Shown here: positions 44,196 through 54,687 of the stretch, one piece after another
Position numbering within the stretch: position 1 is the stretch's first letter
Layout: each line of letters begins with the position of its first letter
Source: an uncultured bacterium
GTDB lineage: Bacteria > Sysuimicrobiota > Sysuimicrobiia > Sysuimicrobiales > Sysuimicrobiaceae
Assembly: GCA_938028835.1 (NCBI GenBank)
Contig: CALIMJ010000004.1
Span: 1 to 64,000, forward strand
DNA length: 64,000 bases
Direction of reading: 5' to 3'
Translations under genes and position numbers: made by a program
The notes under the pieces: model-generated
What the model was told of the DNA's origin: nothing
What the model saw: only the letters and a program-made list of their open reading frames with translations
Databases searched by the model: none

Positions 44196-46406
44196 TTACC
44201 GGCCGCCTGCGGTCAGCCGTTCCACGCGGTAGACGTCGGGCAGCTTGCCGATCCGCTGCAGCACCGCGGTGAGCTGGCCCACGTTCCGGATATCCACGGT
44301 GAGGTGGATCACGCCCACCTTGTCCCGGCGCACGTGGGCGTTCACCGACAGGACGTTGGTGCGGGTGTCCGCCACCGCGCTCAGCACGTCCTTCAGCAAC
44401 CCTACCCGGTCCAGGGCCTCCACCTGGATCTCCACCGGGTAACTGCCGTCGGGCGACGGCTCCCATTCGACCTCCAGCAGCCGCTCCCCGTGCTGCCGCA
44501 GGTAGTCCAGGTTCCGGCAGTCGCGGCGGTGGATGGTCACCCCGCGGCCGCGGGTGATGTACCCCACCACCTCGTCCCCGGGCAGCGGCATGCAGCACCG
44601 GGCCAACGTCATGAGCACGTTGTCCACCCCTCGCACCCGCAGGCCCCGGGCGGGCGCGGTGGCCGGCTGCGCCTGCGGTGCTGCCGGCTCGGAGGCGGGC
44701 GCGGGGGGGCCGCCCAGGGCGTGGATCACCTGCAGCAGCGTCAGGTCGCCGTTGCCCAGGGCTGCGTACAGGTCCTCCTCCGTGACCACCTGCAGCTTCT
44801 CGCACGCCTCCTTGATCCGCTCCGCCCGCAGCAGCGTGGACAGCAGCCCCAGGCGCCGCAGCTCCCGCTCGAGCATCTCCTTGCCGCGGGCCACGTTCTC
44901 CTCGCGCTGCTGCTTGCGGAACCACTGGCGGATCTTCGTGCGGGCGTTGCTGGTGACCACGAACTCCAGCCAGTCGCGGCTCGGCCCCGCGGAGGTCTTG
45001 GAGGTCAGGATCTCCACGATGTCCCCGCTGCGGAGGCGGTAGCTGAGCGGCACGAGGCGCCCATTCACCTTGGCCCCCACGCACCGGTGGCCCACGTCCG
45101 TGTGGATGCGGTAGGCGAAGTCCACCGGCGTGGCGCCGCTGGGCAGGTCCACCACGTCCCCCTTGGGCGTGAACACGAACACCTCGTTGCGGAACAGATC
45201 CAGCTTCACCGACCGCATGAACTCCTGGGCGTCCTGCATCTCCTGGTGCCACTCCAGGAGCTGCCGCAGCCAGGACAGCTTCTCCTCGAAGGCCCGGTCC
45301 CGCGCCCCCGCCTTGCCCTCCTTGTACCGCCAGTGGGCCGCGATCCCGTACTCCGCCTCCTGGTGCATGCGGTGGGTCCGGATCTGGATCTCCAGCGGGA
45401 CCCCCCGGTAGATGACGCTGGTGTGCAGGGACTGGTACCCGCTCGGCTTGGGGTTGGCGATGTAGTCGTCGAACTCGCCTGGGATGGGCCGCCAGAGGGA
45501 GTGCACCACGCCCAGAGCCGCGTAGCAGTCCTTCACGTCGTCCACGATGACCCGTACCCCGAGCCGGTCGTAGATGCGGGCGATGCCCTGGCCCTGGTAG
45601 GCGGGTCGCTGCATCTTCCGGTAGATGCTGTAGGCGTGCTTGGGCCGCGCGGTGATGTGCTGCCGCTCCACCCGGATGCCAGCCCGGTTCAGCTCCCGGT
45701 ACAGCTCCTCCTGGATGGTCCGCAGCACCTCCTCCTGCTGGGCCTGCGCTTCCCGCAGGGACTCCGTGATCTCCCGGTACGCCTCGGGCTCCAGGATGGC
45801 GAAGGCCCGGTCCTCCAGCTCGTTCTGCAGCTGCCCGATCCCCAGCCGCTTGGCCAGGGGGGCGTAGATCTCCAGGGTCTCCCGGGCCTTGCGGCGCTGG
45901 TGCTCAGGGGGCATGACGTCGATGGTCCGTAGGTTGTGGAGGCGGTCGGCCAGCTTGATCAGGATGATCCGGACGTCGCTGGCCATGGCCAGGAACATCT
46001 TCCGGAGGTTCTCCGCTTGCTTCTCCTCCTGGCTCCGCCACTGGATCTTCCCCAGCTTGGTGACGCCGTCCACCAGGGTGGCGATCTCGTCGCCGAACTC
46101 CCGCCGCACTTCCTCCAGGCTCTGCGGGGTATCCTCGGGCACGTCGTGCAGCAGGGCCGCGGCCACCGTGGTGCCGTCCATGCGGAGGTCCGCGAGGATC
46201 TGGGCCACCGCCACGGAGTGCATCACGTACGGCTCCCCGGACCGCCGGAACTGCCCCTGGTGGGCCCGGACCGCAAAGGCATACGCCCGCTTCAGCAGGT
46301 CCAGGTCCGCCTGCGGCTGGACTTCCTGAACCCGCTCCAGAAGCCGCTGCATCTCCCCGGGCAGCTCCACTTCCTGCGGCACACCCGCGTCCAGCCGGGT
46401 GGTCAT
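44196..46406 (-). CDS. relA: Bifunctional (p)ppGpp synthetase/hydrolase RelA/SpoT
   Basis: 736 residues. N-terminal HD hydrolase with HDVPEDT (H87-D88, E91-D92) intact, so hydrolysis should be active; synthetase domain with YQSLHTSV and RVIVDD; TGS domain (VFTPKGDVVDLPSG), the zinc-finger/helical region (LARCCMPLPGDEVVGY) and a C-terminal ACT domain. Controls the stringent response. ATG at 46406, 3 nt after the recJ stop. Confidence 0.96.
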   Translation of the reverse strand: MTTRLDAGVPQEVELPGEMQRLLERVQEVQPQADLDLLKRAYAFAVRAHQGQFRRSGEPYVMHSVAVAQILADLRMDGTTVAAALLHDVPEDTPQSLEEVRREFGDEIATLVDGVTKLGKIQWRSQEEKQAENLRKMFLAMASDVRIILIKLADRLHNLRTIDVMPPEHQRRKARETLEIYAPLAKRLGIGQLQNELEDRAFAILEPEAYREITESLREAQAQQEEVLRTIQEELYRELNRAGIRVERQHITARPKHAYSIYRKMQRPAYQGQGIARIYDRLGVRVIVDDVKDCYAALGVVHSLWRPIPGEFDDYIANPKPSGYQSLHTSVIYRGVPLEIQIRTHRMHQEAEYGIAAHWRYKEGKAGARDRAFEEKLSWLRQLLEWHQEMQDAQEFMRSVKLDLFRNEVFVFTPKGDVVDLPSGATPVDFAYRIHTDVGHRCVGAKVNGRLVPLSYRLRSGDIVEILTSKTSAGPSRDWLEFVVTSNARTKIRQWFRKQQREENVARGKEMLERELRRLGLLSTLLRAERIKEACEKLQVVTEEDLYAALGNGDLTLLQVIHALGGPPAPASEPAAPQAQPATAPARGLRVRGVDNVLMTLARCCMPLPGDEVVGYITRGRGVTIHRRDCRNLDYLRQHGERLLEVEWEPSPDGSYPVEIQVEALDRVGLLKDVLSAVADTRTNVLSVNAHVRRDKVGVIHLTVDIRNVGQLTAVLQRIGKLPDVYRVERLTAGGR

Positions 46407-46409
46407 ACC

Positions 46410-49400
46410 TTATCCTGCACCCGAGCCCGTGCGCGCGGCAACCGAGCCCGCGGCCACCTGCTCCAGCACCTCCAGCGCGGGGCAGCTGACCAGCCACCGG
46501 CTCCCGGCCTCGAAGGCCGCCCGGCTGCGCTCCCCCTCGGCAAAACGCAGCACGGAGGCCAGGTCCTTCCGGTCTTCGGCTCCGCACAGCTGCACCCGCC
46601 AGCCCCCGGCCACCCGCTCCCTGCGGAGTAGGTCTGCGGCCTCCAGCACGTCTAAGGCCGCCGGGACCGCCAGGCGGGGATCCAGCCCGGTCGCCTCCCC
46701 GACCCGGCGGGCCAGGTAGTCGTCCGGCCAGCGCGCCGCACCGCCCAGGTCCCGGAGCAGCCGGTACACCGCGGCCAGGCTCTGTCGACCGGGGTGCCGG
46801 CTCTCCCACTCGGCTCGAGCCCGACGCAGGTCCTCCTGCCCGAAGGCGAGCACGAGGGTCACCTGGTCCCCAGAGTCCATGCCCCCGGCGGCCTGCTGCA
46901 GAAAGACCTCCCTAGCCGTAGGGCCCAACCACACCAGGCGCCTGGCGCCGCGCAGCCCCTCCGGTACCGGACCACCGCAAACCACAGCGGTTAACTTTCC
47001 CTGGCTGAAAAGCTGCGCCAGGGTCTCCCGCACCGGGCCCGGAAGTCCCGGGTGGTCGTACGCCACCTGACCGACGGCGGACAACGACCGGGCCAGCTCC
47101 AGCGCGGAAGCAGGCCCGGGGCTGAACAGGACTGTGGGGACCTGACCTACCCACGCTTCCGTCGGCTGTCCCCGGCGCCGGACGTCCAGCACTCGGATCG
47201 CGGTCCTGGCATCGGGGAGGCCGAAGGCCCCCCAGCCAGGCGGCTTCGCCCCCGGGTGCCAGATCACCCACAGTACGGGACCTAGGCAGGCTCCGAGTTC
47301 TGACGGCAGCTCCGCCTGCACCCAGCCCTCTGCCACCACCAGGGCGCCGGCGGCCAGCAGCTCCGGACGGCGGGACAGGTACGTGGGCGTGGTGAACACC
47401 ACGTCCAGGCCGCCGGCTTCCAGGGCCTGTTCGGCCTGGTCCAGCTCGCTGCGGCCCACCAGGCCGTGCAGCCGCGCCACGCGCAGCCCCAGGCGCTCCA
47501 GGGGAGTCCTCCAACCCTGCCACCGGCCGTCCGCCAGTTCCGCGAGGGGCGATACGTGCACCGCTGGACGGTCCTGGAGCGCGTGGATGGCCAGCGACAG
47601 CAGGACCAAGCGGGACGACTCCCGCCCAGGGGCGCAGGCTACCGCGGCCCGGCCGCCTGCGAGCACCTGGTCCAGGGCCAACCTCAGGGGCTCCGGCAGG
47701 CCGTCGCCGCCCCAAAGAAGCTTCTGCACCTGGTCAAAGTCTGGCCCCGACGAGCGCAGAGCGGTCCGGACCCACCCGGCGCGCGGTTGCGGGTCGTCCT
47801 GTTCCACCCGGAGGTTGACACCTAGGTTGCGGTCCCCGCCTCCGGTGACCCCCGTTACCGTGGCGCGGTAGCGGACTCCGCGGTCCAGACGCGGTGCCAG
47901 CCGGCCGGCCAGGGCTGAGTTCAGGTAACCTACCACGGAGCCGTCCGACCGGACCACCTGTATCGCGTGGGGATCGAAGGGGTTGCCCGGTTCGCGCCTC
48001 AGCAGGACTTCCTCTCCGGGCGTGAGCTGCGCCACCACGTTCTGTCTACCTTCAAAGGTGACCCCCACCGCCTTGGTGAAAAACGCGGGTCGCGCTTCCA
48101 CACCCTGGTAGGCGCCGGTGAGATAGTCGTCCCCGCGATCCACTAGACGCCTCAGCAGGGCCGGCGTGTCCGCCAGCACCCGGCTCAGCTCCACGCCGGG
48201 CGCGCGCAGGTCTTCCAGCACCCACCGGAATGCGCCGTCCTCCCACGGGTGGCGTTCGGGGCAGCCTGCTATGTCCAGACCCGGTTGGACAAACGCCAGC
48301 AGCTCGCTCCACTCCCCCAGCCCGAAACCGACCGCCTCCTGGACCCTCACGCCGTCCCACACCCGCACCCACAGGTGCTCGCCCGCGCCCCACACACCCA
48401 CCTCCAGGGGCTGTAGATCCCTCGCGGCCAGCACGGGCCTCGGGTTGCCGACCCCGAAGGGCTCCAGGAGGGCGAGCTCCTCCAGCAGCCGGGCGGTTAC
48501 CTCTTCCAGGCCTACCTGCGCCTCTACCACCACCGCGGGCACCAGCAGCTCAGGTGCGATCCGGGAAGCCACCGCCTCTTCGAAACGCCTGCGGAACTCC
48601 GGCAGGTGCCGTGCGGAAAGCGACACGCCCGCGGCGGAGGCGTGTCCGCCGAACCGGTCCAGCAGCTCCGCACACTCCCCCAGCACCTCCACCAGGTCCA
48701 GCCCGGGTACCCCTCGGGCGGACCCCCGCGCCACCTCGCCTTCCACCGCGAGGGCCACCGCGGGCCTCCAGAAGGCCTCCCTCAGCCGACCCGCCACCAG
48801 GCCTACCACGCCCGGGTGCCAGCCCTCGCCCCACACCACGATGCCGGGCCGGTCCGCCAGCCGGTCTTCCTCCACCGCCGCCAGCGCCTGGCCCAAAGCC
48901 GCGTCCTGCAGGCGCTGCCGGTGGGCGTTATGCCCCTCCAGCTGGGAGGCCAGCTGGGCGGCCTCCTGCGGGTCGTCGGTCAGCAAGAGCCGCAGAGCCG
49001 TGTGCGCGGTGTCCACGCGGCCCGCGGCGTTCAGCCGCGGTGCCAGCCTCCACGCCACGTCATCCGCGCTCACCGGGCCCGTGAGGCCCGCGTTCTGCAG
49101 CAACGCCCGCAGCCCCACCAGAGGCGTGTGGGGCAGGCGCTTCAGACCCCAACGCACCACCACCCGGTTGTCCTCAACGAGGGGCACCACGTCCGCCACG
49201 GTACCTACCGCGGCCAGCTCCAGCAGGTCCTCGGTGGCCGGGGCGCCCGCGAGTTCGCGGAGCGCGGCCAGCAGCTGCCAGGACAGTCCCGCAGCACAGT
49301 AGCCGCGGAACGGGTAGGGCCTCTGGGGGATCTTGGGGTCCACCACCACGTCGGCGTCAGGCAGCACGGGCGGCGGCTCGTGGTGGTCCAGCACCACCAC

Positions 49401-49898
49401 CTGCATCCCCATCTGCTTGGCCAGGGCCACCTCCGACAGGGCTCCCACCCCGCAGTCCACGGTGACCAGCAGCTGGGTCCCCGACTCCGCCAGGGCGCGC
49501 ACCGCTTCCGCGTTCAGCCCGTAGCCTTCTCGCAGGCGGTGCGGCACGTAGGAGTCCACGTGCAGCCCCAGAGCCCGCAGCCCCCTCACCAGGAGGGCTA
49601 CCGCGCACACCCCGTCCGCGTCGAAGTCCCCGTAGACGGTGATGCGCCGGCCCTCCCGAGCGGTGCGCCAGACCAGGGCGGCGGCATCGGGGATGCCGGG
49701 AAGCTGGCTGGGGGGGGTGAGGGCCTCCAGGGGTGCCCGCAGGAAGCGATCCGCAGCCTCGGGGTTCCCGAGGCCCCGCACGGCCAACACCTGCGCGGTG
49801 GAGGGCAGCAGGCCGAGCTCGCGGACGAGGCCGTCGCGGCGCGGATGGACAGGACAGAAGGACCAGGGCCGGCTTCGGGGCGACCGCCACCCCTTCAC
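46410..49898 (-). CDS. recJ: RecJ exonuclease fused to a HIRAN domain and a decayed RecQ-like helicase module
   Basis: 1162 residues, far longer than E. coli (577) or Bacillus (786) RecJ. Residues 1-590 are a full RecJ: motif I YGDFDADG (89-96), VDCG, DHHE (171-174), GHASAAG in DHHA1 and the OB fold. Residues about 605-700 match a HIRAN domain (GVTFEGRQN, LRREPGNPFDPHAIQV, VGYLN), a single-strand/3'-end-binding module. Residues 735-1025 follow the order of a RecQ-type helicase with every catalytic motif spoiled (APGRESSRL for Walker A, VVAEGW for DEAH, QQAAGGMDSG for the arginine-finger motif). A winged-helix-like tail follows. GTG at 49898 overlaps the lapA-like stop. Confidence 0.9.
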   Translation of the reverse strand: MKGWRSPRSRPWSFCPVHPRRDGLVRELGLLPSTAQVLAVRGLGNPEAADRFLRAPLEALTPPSQLPGIPDAAALVWRTAREGRRITVYGDFDADGVCAVALLVRGLRALGLHVDSYVPHRLREGYGLNAEAVRALAESGTQLLVTVDCGVGALSEVALAKQMGMQVVVLDHHEPPPVLPDADVVVDPKIPQRPYPFRGYCAAGLSWQLLAALRELAGAPATEDLLELAAVGTVADVVPLVEDNRVVVRWGLKRLPHTPLVGLRALLQNAGLTGPVSADDVAWRLAPRLNAAGRVDTAHTALRLLLTDDPQEAAQLASQLEGHNAHRQRLQDAALGQALAAVEEDRLADRPGIVVWGEGWHPGVVGLVAGRLREAFWRPAVALAVEGEVARGSARGVPGLDLVEVLGECAELLDRFGGHASAAGVSLSARHLPEFRRRFEEAVASRIAPELLVPAVVVEAQVGLEEVTARLLEELALLEPFGVGNPRPVLAARDLQPLEVGVWGAGEHLWVRVWDGVRVQEAVGFGLGEWSELLAFVQPGLDIAGCPERHPWEDGAFRWVLEDLRAPGVELSRVLADTPALLRRLVDRGDDYLTGAYQGVEARPAFFTKAVGVTFEGRQNVVAQLTPGEEVLLRREPGNPFDPHAIQVVRSDGSVVGYLNSALAGRLAPRLDRGVRYRATVTGVTGGGDRNLGVNLRVEQDDPQPRAGWVRTALRSSGPDFDQVQKLLWGGDGLPEPLRLALDQVLAGGRAAVACAPGRESSRLVLLSLAIHALQDRPAVHVSPLAELADGRWQGWRTPLERLGLRVARLHGLVGRSELDQAEQALEAGGLDVVFTTPTYLSRRPELLAAGALVVAEGWVQAELPSELGACLGPVLWVIWHPGAKPPGWGAFGLPDARTAIRVLDVRRRGQPTEAWVGQVPTVLFSPGPASALELARSLSAVGQVAYDHPGLPGPVRETLAQLFSQGKLTAVVCGGPVPEGLRGARRLVWLGPTAREVFLQQAAGGMDSGDQVTLVLAFGQEDLRRARAEWESRHPGRQSLAAVYRLLRDLGGAARWPDDYLARRVGEATGLDPRLAVPAALDVLEAADLLRRERVAGGWRVQLCGAEDRKDLASVLRFAEGERSRAAFEAGSRWLVSCPALEVLEQVAAGSVAARTGSGAG

Positions 49899-50206
49899 CT
49901 CGGTACGCCCTCCCCGGAATGCGGCCGTTCAGGCCCGGACTCAGGCCTCGCCTGGCGGACCGCCCGCAGCTCGCGTTCCAGGCCGGTCACGCGCCTGCGC
50001 AGCCACCAGTTGGCCACGCTCAGCGGCAGGCCCGCGATGGCGGCGCCGGCGAACAGCACCGCCACCAGCAGGGTGGGCAGAGTGTCGTGCAGGACCGTCC
50101 AGCCTGCCAGGCGCAGGGGGTAGCGATCCGAGGCGCCCGCGTTGCTGAGGACCAGCACCACGGACAGCACCGCCAGCACGAACACCACCCCGGCCAGAAG
50201 GCGCAT
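49895..50206 (-). CDS. LapA-domain small membrane protein
   Basis: 103 residues, two transmembrane helices (RLLAGVVFVLAVLSVVLVLSN and LPTLLVAVLFAGAAIAGLPL) followed by a charged helix, as in the LapA/DUF1049 family (E. coli LapA works with LapB in envelope homeostasis). Here there is no lapB, so its role is unknown. ATG at 50206; its TGA overlaps the recJ GTG. Confidence 0.8.
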   Translation of the reverse strand: MRLLAGVVFVLAVLSVVLVLSNAGASDRYPLRLAGWTVLHDTLPTLLVAVLFAGAAIAGLPLSVANWWLRRRVTGLERELRAVRQARPESGPERPHSGEGVPR

Positions 50207-50291
50207 GGCTCTGCCCGCAGTCTACCATGGAGGTCGAACAGACGCCCGCAGGACGGCCCGCGGCCCCAGCTCGATGTCGGTGTGTACGGGT

Positions 50292-51245
50292 CTAGGCGCG
50301 GCGTCGGCTCGCCGCCGCCCGGGCGGGCTGGGCTGCGGGCTGCACAACGGCCTTGCCCGCCCTGCGCTCCGCCCACAGGGTCATGTCCACCAGCAGGGGG
50401 CTTGCCACACCCACGGAGGACCACCCGCCGGTGAGCACCGCCACCGTGAGGCCTAGGGCGAAGTCCCGCACCGTGGGCCCTCCGAACAGGTACACGCTCC
50501 CGATGGCCAGCAGGGTGGTCAGCCCGGTGTTGATGGACCGCACCAGGGCCTCCAGGACACTGCGGTTCACCAGCTGCGGGAACGTCTCCCGGGTCCGCAA
50601 CTGCAGGTTCTCCCGCACCCGGTCGAACACCACGATGGTGTCGTTGATGGAGTAACCCACCACCGTCAGCAGGACCGCCACGAAGCTGCTGTCCACGGTG
50701 GCCCGGGTCAGGGCGAACACCCCCAGGACCAGCAGCAGGTCGTGCAGCAAGGCCATGTCCGCCGCCAGGGCGAACCGCACGGACCGGAACCTCAGGGAGA
50801 CGTATACCACCTGCAGGGCCAGACCCACCGCCACCCCCAGGATGGCGATGTTGCGCAGTTCCCGGCCGATCTTGGGGCCCACGTCGTCCACACTCAGCAC
50901 CGTGAAGGGCCCCACGCGCTCCCGCAAGGCCTGCTCCAGCCTCCGACGCTCCTCAGGCTCCAGGTGGCGGGTGCGGACGGACACGTCCCCCGTCTCCTGG
51001 ACCTTCTGGATGATCGCCTCCCCGAGCCCGAGGGGCCGCAGGGCTGCGCGCACCTGGCCGGTGGACACCGTCCGGTCCTGGAAGCGCAGGGTGATCAGGG
51101 TACCGCCGGTGAAGTCCACGCCCCAGTTCAGCACCGGGCGGCCCAAGGCGGGCTGGATCGCCATGGCCACCACGCTGGCCAGCACGATCCCCGCGGACAG
51201 CAGGTACAGCCACCGGCGATTGCCCATGAGGTCCCAGGCCTTCAC
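50292..51245 (-). CDS. secF: Protein translocase subunit SecF
   Basis: 317 residues, six transmembrane helices with the large periplasmic loop after TM1; GVDFTGGTLI near the N-terminus and GYSINDTIVVFDRVRENL are the SecF signatures. Works with SecD to use the proton gradient for late steps of protein export. GTG at 51245 overlaps the secD stop (GTGA). Confidence 0.96.
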   Translation of the reverse strand: MKAWDLMGNRRWLYLLSAGIVLASVVAMAIQPALGRPVLNWGVDFTGGTLITLRFQDRTVSTGQVRAALRPLGLGEAIIQKVQETGDVSVRTRHLEPEERRRLEQALRERVGPFTVLSVDDVGPKIGRELRNIAILGVAVGLALQVVYVSLRFRSVRFALAADMALLHDLLLVLGVFALTRATVDSSFVAVLLTVVGYSINDTIVVFDRVRENLQLRTRETFPQLVNRSVLEALVRSINTGLTTLLAIGSVYLFGGPTVRDFALGLTVAVLTGGWSSVGVASPLLVDMTLWAERRAGKAVVQPAAQPARAAASRRRA

Positions 51246-52591
51246 GCCGCCACCTCCGGCCGGCGCGGCAGGTGCGCCACCCGCGCCAGGTTGTGAGCCA
51301 GCCCCAGGTCCGCGCACAGCTCCACCAGCCACCGGGTGGCCACGATGGCGGTGAACATGGACGCCAGCACGCCCAGGGTCAGGGTGACCGCGAAGCCCCG
51401 GATGGGCCCGGTGCCCAGCCACAGGAGCACCGCGGCTCCCACCAGGGTGGTCACGTTGGAGTCCAGGATCGTCACGAGCCCGCGCCGCCAGCCCGCGGCG
51501 ATGGCCGCCCGCAGGGTCTTGCCCGCCCGCAGCTCCTCCTTCAGCTTCTCGAAGATGATCACGTTCCCGTCCACCGCGATGCCCAGGCTCAGGATCAAAC
51601 CTGCGATGCCCGGGAGGGTCAGCGTCGCTCCGAGGGCCGCAAACAGGCCCAGCACCAGGAGCGCGTAGAGGGACAGGGACACGGACGCGAGGAAGCCTGG
51701 CAGCCGGTAGTAGGCGGTCACGAACAGCACCACCGCCACCGCGGCGATCCACCCCGCCCGCAGGCTGCGGTCGATGGAGTCCCGCCCTAAGGTGGGTCCC
51801 ACGGTGCGCTCCTCCACCGGCCGCACGGGCACGGGCAGGGCGCCGCCCCGCAGCAGGATGGCCAGGTCCCGAGCTTCATCCGCGGTGAAGCTTCCCTCGA
51901 TGACGCCCTCGCCCGGGATGCGGGCCCGAATCACGGGGCTGGACAGCACCCGGTTGTCCAGCACGATGGTCAGGTACTCGCCGATGCTGCGGCCCGTGTG
52001 GTCCTCGAACTTCTTGGCCCCCTCTCCCACGAACCGGAACCGCACCAGCCACTGCAGGGACTGCTGGTCGAACTCCGCGCGGGCGTCCCGCAGGTCTGCG
52101 CCGGTGACCACCACCTTTTTGGGAAGGGGCACCACCTGCCCGTCCGGGAGCCGCACGCGCCGGTTGTCCGGTAGCCACTCCGCGCCCCGGGGCAGGCTCT
52201 GGTGGTCGGTGTCCACAAATTCCAGCAGCGCCGTACGGCCGATCAGCTCCTTCGCCCGCTGGGGGTCCTGCAGCCCCGGGAACTCCACGATGATGCGGTC
52301 CGGCCCCTGCCGCTGGAGCAGCGGCTCCGCCACCCCCAGGGCGTCGATCCGGTTCTCGATGACCCGCATGGCCGCGTCCACCTTGTCCGCGGTGACCTCC
52401 ACGCCGGGCCGCCGCTCCGCCTCCAGGACGATGCGGGTGCCGCCCTGCAGGTCCAGCCCGAGCCGCAGGCGCGGCTGGGGCGGTTGCCCGACAGGCCGCC
52501 ACCCGTCCAGGCGCACGGGCTGGAACACCACCTGGAACGACGCCACCGCGAGGGCGAGCAGAACCAGGACGCGAAGCGTGTGGGAACGCAA
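51242..52591 (-). CDS. secD: Protein translocase subunit SecD
   Basis: 449 residues. LGLDLQGGTRIVLEA, the P1 domain motifs (VIENRIDALGVAEP) and the C-terminal membrane part (GLILSLGIAVDGNVIIFEKLKEEL) identify SecD. Start: TTG at 52591 has AGGGAG 7 nt upstream; GTG at 52612 (seven more residues) is possible but lacks a ribosome site. Encoded next to secF as usual. Confidence 0.95.
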   Translation of the reverse strand: MRSHTLRVLVLLALAVASFQVVFQPVRLDGWRPVGQPPQPRLRLGLDLQGGTRIVLEAERRPGVEVTADKVDAAMRVIENRIDALGVAEPLLQRQGPDRIIVEFPGLQDPQRAKELIGRTALLEFVDTDHQSLPRGAEWLPDNRRVRLPDGQVVPLPKKVVVTGADLRDARAEFDQQSLQWLVRFRFVGEGAKKFEDHTGRSIGEYLTIVLDNRVLSSPVIRARIPGEGVIEGSFTADEARDLAILLRGGALPVPVRPVEERTVGPTLGRDSIDRSLRAGWIAAVAVVLFVTAYYRLPGFLASVSLSLYALLVLGLFAALGATLTLPGIAGLILSLGIAVDGNVIIFEKLKEELRAGKTLRAAIAAGWRRGLVTILDSNVTTLVGAAVLLWLGTGPIRGFAVTLTLGVLASMFTAIVATRWLVELCADLGLAHNLARVAHLPRRPEVAA

Positions 52592-52673
52592 CGGTCGACT
52601 CCCTGCGATCACCTGGTGTTTTCGGACCTGTCCCAGTATAGACCAGGCCCAGGGGGGGTGCGCGACTGCCGGT

Positions 52674-53876
52674 CTAGGTCGGCACCCGCTCCACCACCAC
52701 CGCGATGCCCTGGCCGACGCCGATGCACATGGTGGCCAGGCCGTAGCGAGCCTCCCGGCGCCGCATCTCCCACACCAGGTGGCCCAGGAGGCGGGCGCCG
52801 GAAGCGCCGAGGGGGTGACCCAGGGCGATGGCGCCACCGTTCACGTTCACCCGCTCCAGGTCGAGCTCTAGCTCCCGCACGCACGCCAGGACCTGGCTGG
52901 CGAAGGCCTCGTTCAGCTCTACCAGGTCCACGTCCTGCACCCGCAGGCCCGCCCTCGCCAGGGCCTTGCGGACCGCGGGCACCGGCCCGATCCCCATCAC
53001 CGCGGGGTCCACGCCGGCCACCGCGGTGGCCACGATGCGGGCCAGGGGCCGCAGGCCCAGCTGGCGGGCGGTGCTGGCCTCGGCCAGCAACAGGGCCGCG
53101 GCGCCGTCGTTGATGCCGGAGCTGTTCCCCGCGGTGACGGTCCCGCCCTTCCGGAAGGCAGGCCGCAGCCTCGAAAGCGCCTCCAGGGTGGTGTCCGGCC
53201 GCGGGTGCTCGTCCCGGTCCACCACCATGGGCTCCCCGGACGGCTGCGGGATGACCACGGGCACCATCTCCTCGCGGAAGCGCCCCTCCTGGATGGCCCG
53301 GGCCGCCCGCTGCTGGCTCAGCAGGGCGTACCGGTCCTGCTCCTCTCGGGTGATGCCGTACCGTTCGGCCACGTTCTCCGCGGTCTCCCCCATGGAATAC
53401 GGAGGGTACTTCTCCGCCAGCTTGGGGTTGGTGAACCTCCAGCCGATGGTGGTGTCGTAGACCTCGAGCTTCCGACTCCAGGGTTCGGCCGCCTTTGCCA
53501 TCACGAAGGGCGCGCGGGTCATGCTCTCCACCCCGCCCGCGATCATCACGTCGCCGTCCCCGCAGCGGATGGCGTGATACGCGGTGACCGCCGCCTGCAG
53601 CCCGGACCCGCACAGCCGGTTCACCGTCTGCCCGGGGACCTCCACGGGCAGCCCGGCCAGAAGGGCCGCCATGCGGGCGACGTTGCGGTTGTCCTCGCCC
53701 GCCTGGTTGGCGCAGCCGAACACCACGTCCTCCACGCAGGCCGGGTCGATGCCCGTCCGCCGGACCAGGGCCGCGATCACCAGCGCCGCCAGGTCGTCCG
53801 GCCGCACGTCGCGCAGAACCCCCCCGTACCGCCCGATGGGGGTCCGCACCGCGTCCACGATCACCACGTCCCGCAC
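52674..53876 (-). CDS. Acetyl-CoA acetyltransferase (thiolase II / beta-ketothiolase type)
   Basis: 400 residues, complete thiolase: nucleophilic C89 (NRLCGSG), GHPLGASG near 350, and the second catalytic Cys about residue 384 (CIGVGQG). Cleaves beta-ketoacyl-CoA or condenses acetyl-CoA. GTG at 53876, 16 nt after the first crotonase gene; the three genes ech-ech-thl look like one beta-oxidation or phenylacetate-type unit without the hydroxyacyl-CoA dehydrogenase. Confidence 0.94.
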   Translation of the reverse strand: MRDVVIVDAVRTPIGRYGGVLRDVRPDDLAALVIAALVRRTGIDPACVEDVVFGCANQAGEDNRNVARMAALLAGLPVEVPGQTVNRLCGSGLQAAVTAYHAIRCGDGDVMIAGGVESMTRAPFVMAKAAEPWSRKLEVYDTTIGWRFTNPKLAEKYPPYSMGETAENVAERYGITREEQDRYALLSQQRAARAIQEGRFREEMVPVVIPQPSGEPMVVDRDEHPRPDTTLEALSRLRPAFRKGGTVTAGNSSGINDGAAALLLAEASTARQLGLRPLARIVATAVAGVDPAVMGIGPVPAVRKALARAGLRVQDVDLVELNEAFASQVLACVRELELDLERVNVNGGAIALGHPLGASGARLLGHLVWEMRRREARYGLATMCIGVGQGIAVVVERVPT

Positions 53877-53892
53877 GCTGGCCTCCGGACGG

Positions 53893-54672
53893 CTACCGTC
53901 CCACGTAGCGGGGCGGCCGTTTCTCCAGGAACGCCTGCACGCCCTCGCGGTGGTCCTCCGTGCGGCCCGCGGCGTCCTGCAGCATCGCCTCGTAGTCCAG
54001 GGCGCTTGGGAGGTCTGCTTTCAGGTTCCGCAGGAGCGCGCGCTTGGTGAGGCCGTACGCCCGCGTGGGGCCGGAGGCGAGCCGGCCGGCCACCTCCCGG
54101 GCCTTGCTCATGAGCTCCGCACGGGGGACCACCCAGTTCACCAGGCCCAGCCGCAACGCCTCCTGCGCGGGGACCGCCTCCGCGAGGTAGCAGAGTTCGA
54201 ACGCCTTCCCCAGGCCCACCAGGCGCGGGAGGAAGTACGTGGCCCCGGAGTCCGGCACCAGCCCGATGCGGGTGAACGCCTGAAGGAAGCTGCTGTCCTC
54301 GGACGCTACGCGCAGGTCACACGCCAGGGCGAGGCTCGCGCCCGCTCCCGCCGCCACCCCGTTCACCGCGGCCACCACGGGCTTTTCCAGGCTCTGCAGC
54401 TGCAGGATCACCGGGGCGTACCGGGTCCGGATGTGCTGCGCGTACGAGAAGTCCCCCGCGGCCCGCTCCCTCAGGTCCTGGCCGGAACAGAAGGCGCGGC
54501 CCGCTCCCGTGAGGATCACACTGCGCACCTCCGCCTCCCGGGCGGCCTGCCGCAGGGCGTCCAGCAGCTCCTCCGCCATCCGGTCGTTCACCGCGTTCAG
54601 CACCTCCGGCCGGTTCAGCGTCACCGTCAGCACGCCGTCCGAGAGTTCCCACAGGAGCGTCTGGTAGTCCAC
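53893..54672 (-). CDS. Crotonase-family protein, PaaG-like isomerase/hydratase
   Basis: 259 residues, crotonase fold with the oxyanion stretch [15 protein letters not shown]. At the catalytic loop it reads [15 protein letters not shown] with Asp where classical hydratases have Glu, as in PaaG/1,2-epoxyphenylacetyl-CoA isomerases and dienoyl-CoA isomerases, so an isomerase role is likelier than simple hydration. GTG at 54672. Confidence 0.88.
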   Translation of the reverse strand: MDYQTLLWELSDGVLTVTLNRPEVLNAVNDRMAEELLDALRQAAREAEVRSVILTGAGRAFCSGQDLRERAAGDFSYAQHIRTRYAPVILQLQSLEKPVVAAVNGVAAGAGASLALACDLRVASEDSSFLQAFTRIGLVPDSGATYFLPRLVGLGKAFELCYLAEAVPAQEALRLGLVNWVVPRAELMSKAREVAGRLASGPTRAYGLTKRALLRNLKADLPSALDYEAMLQDAAGRTEDHREGVQAFLEKRPPRYVGR

Positions 54673-54687
54673 CGCGTCCCTCCTCGG

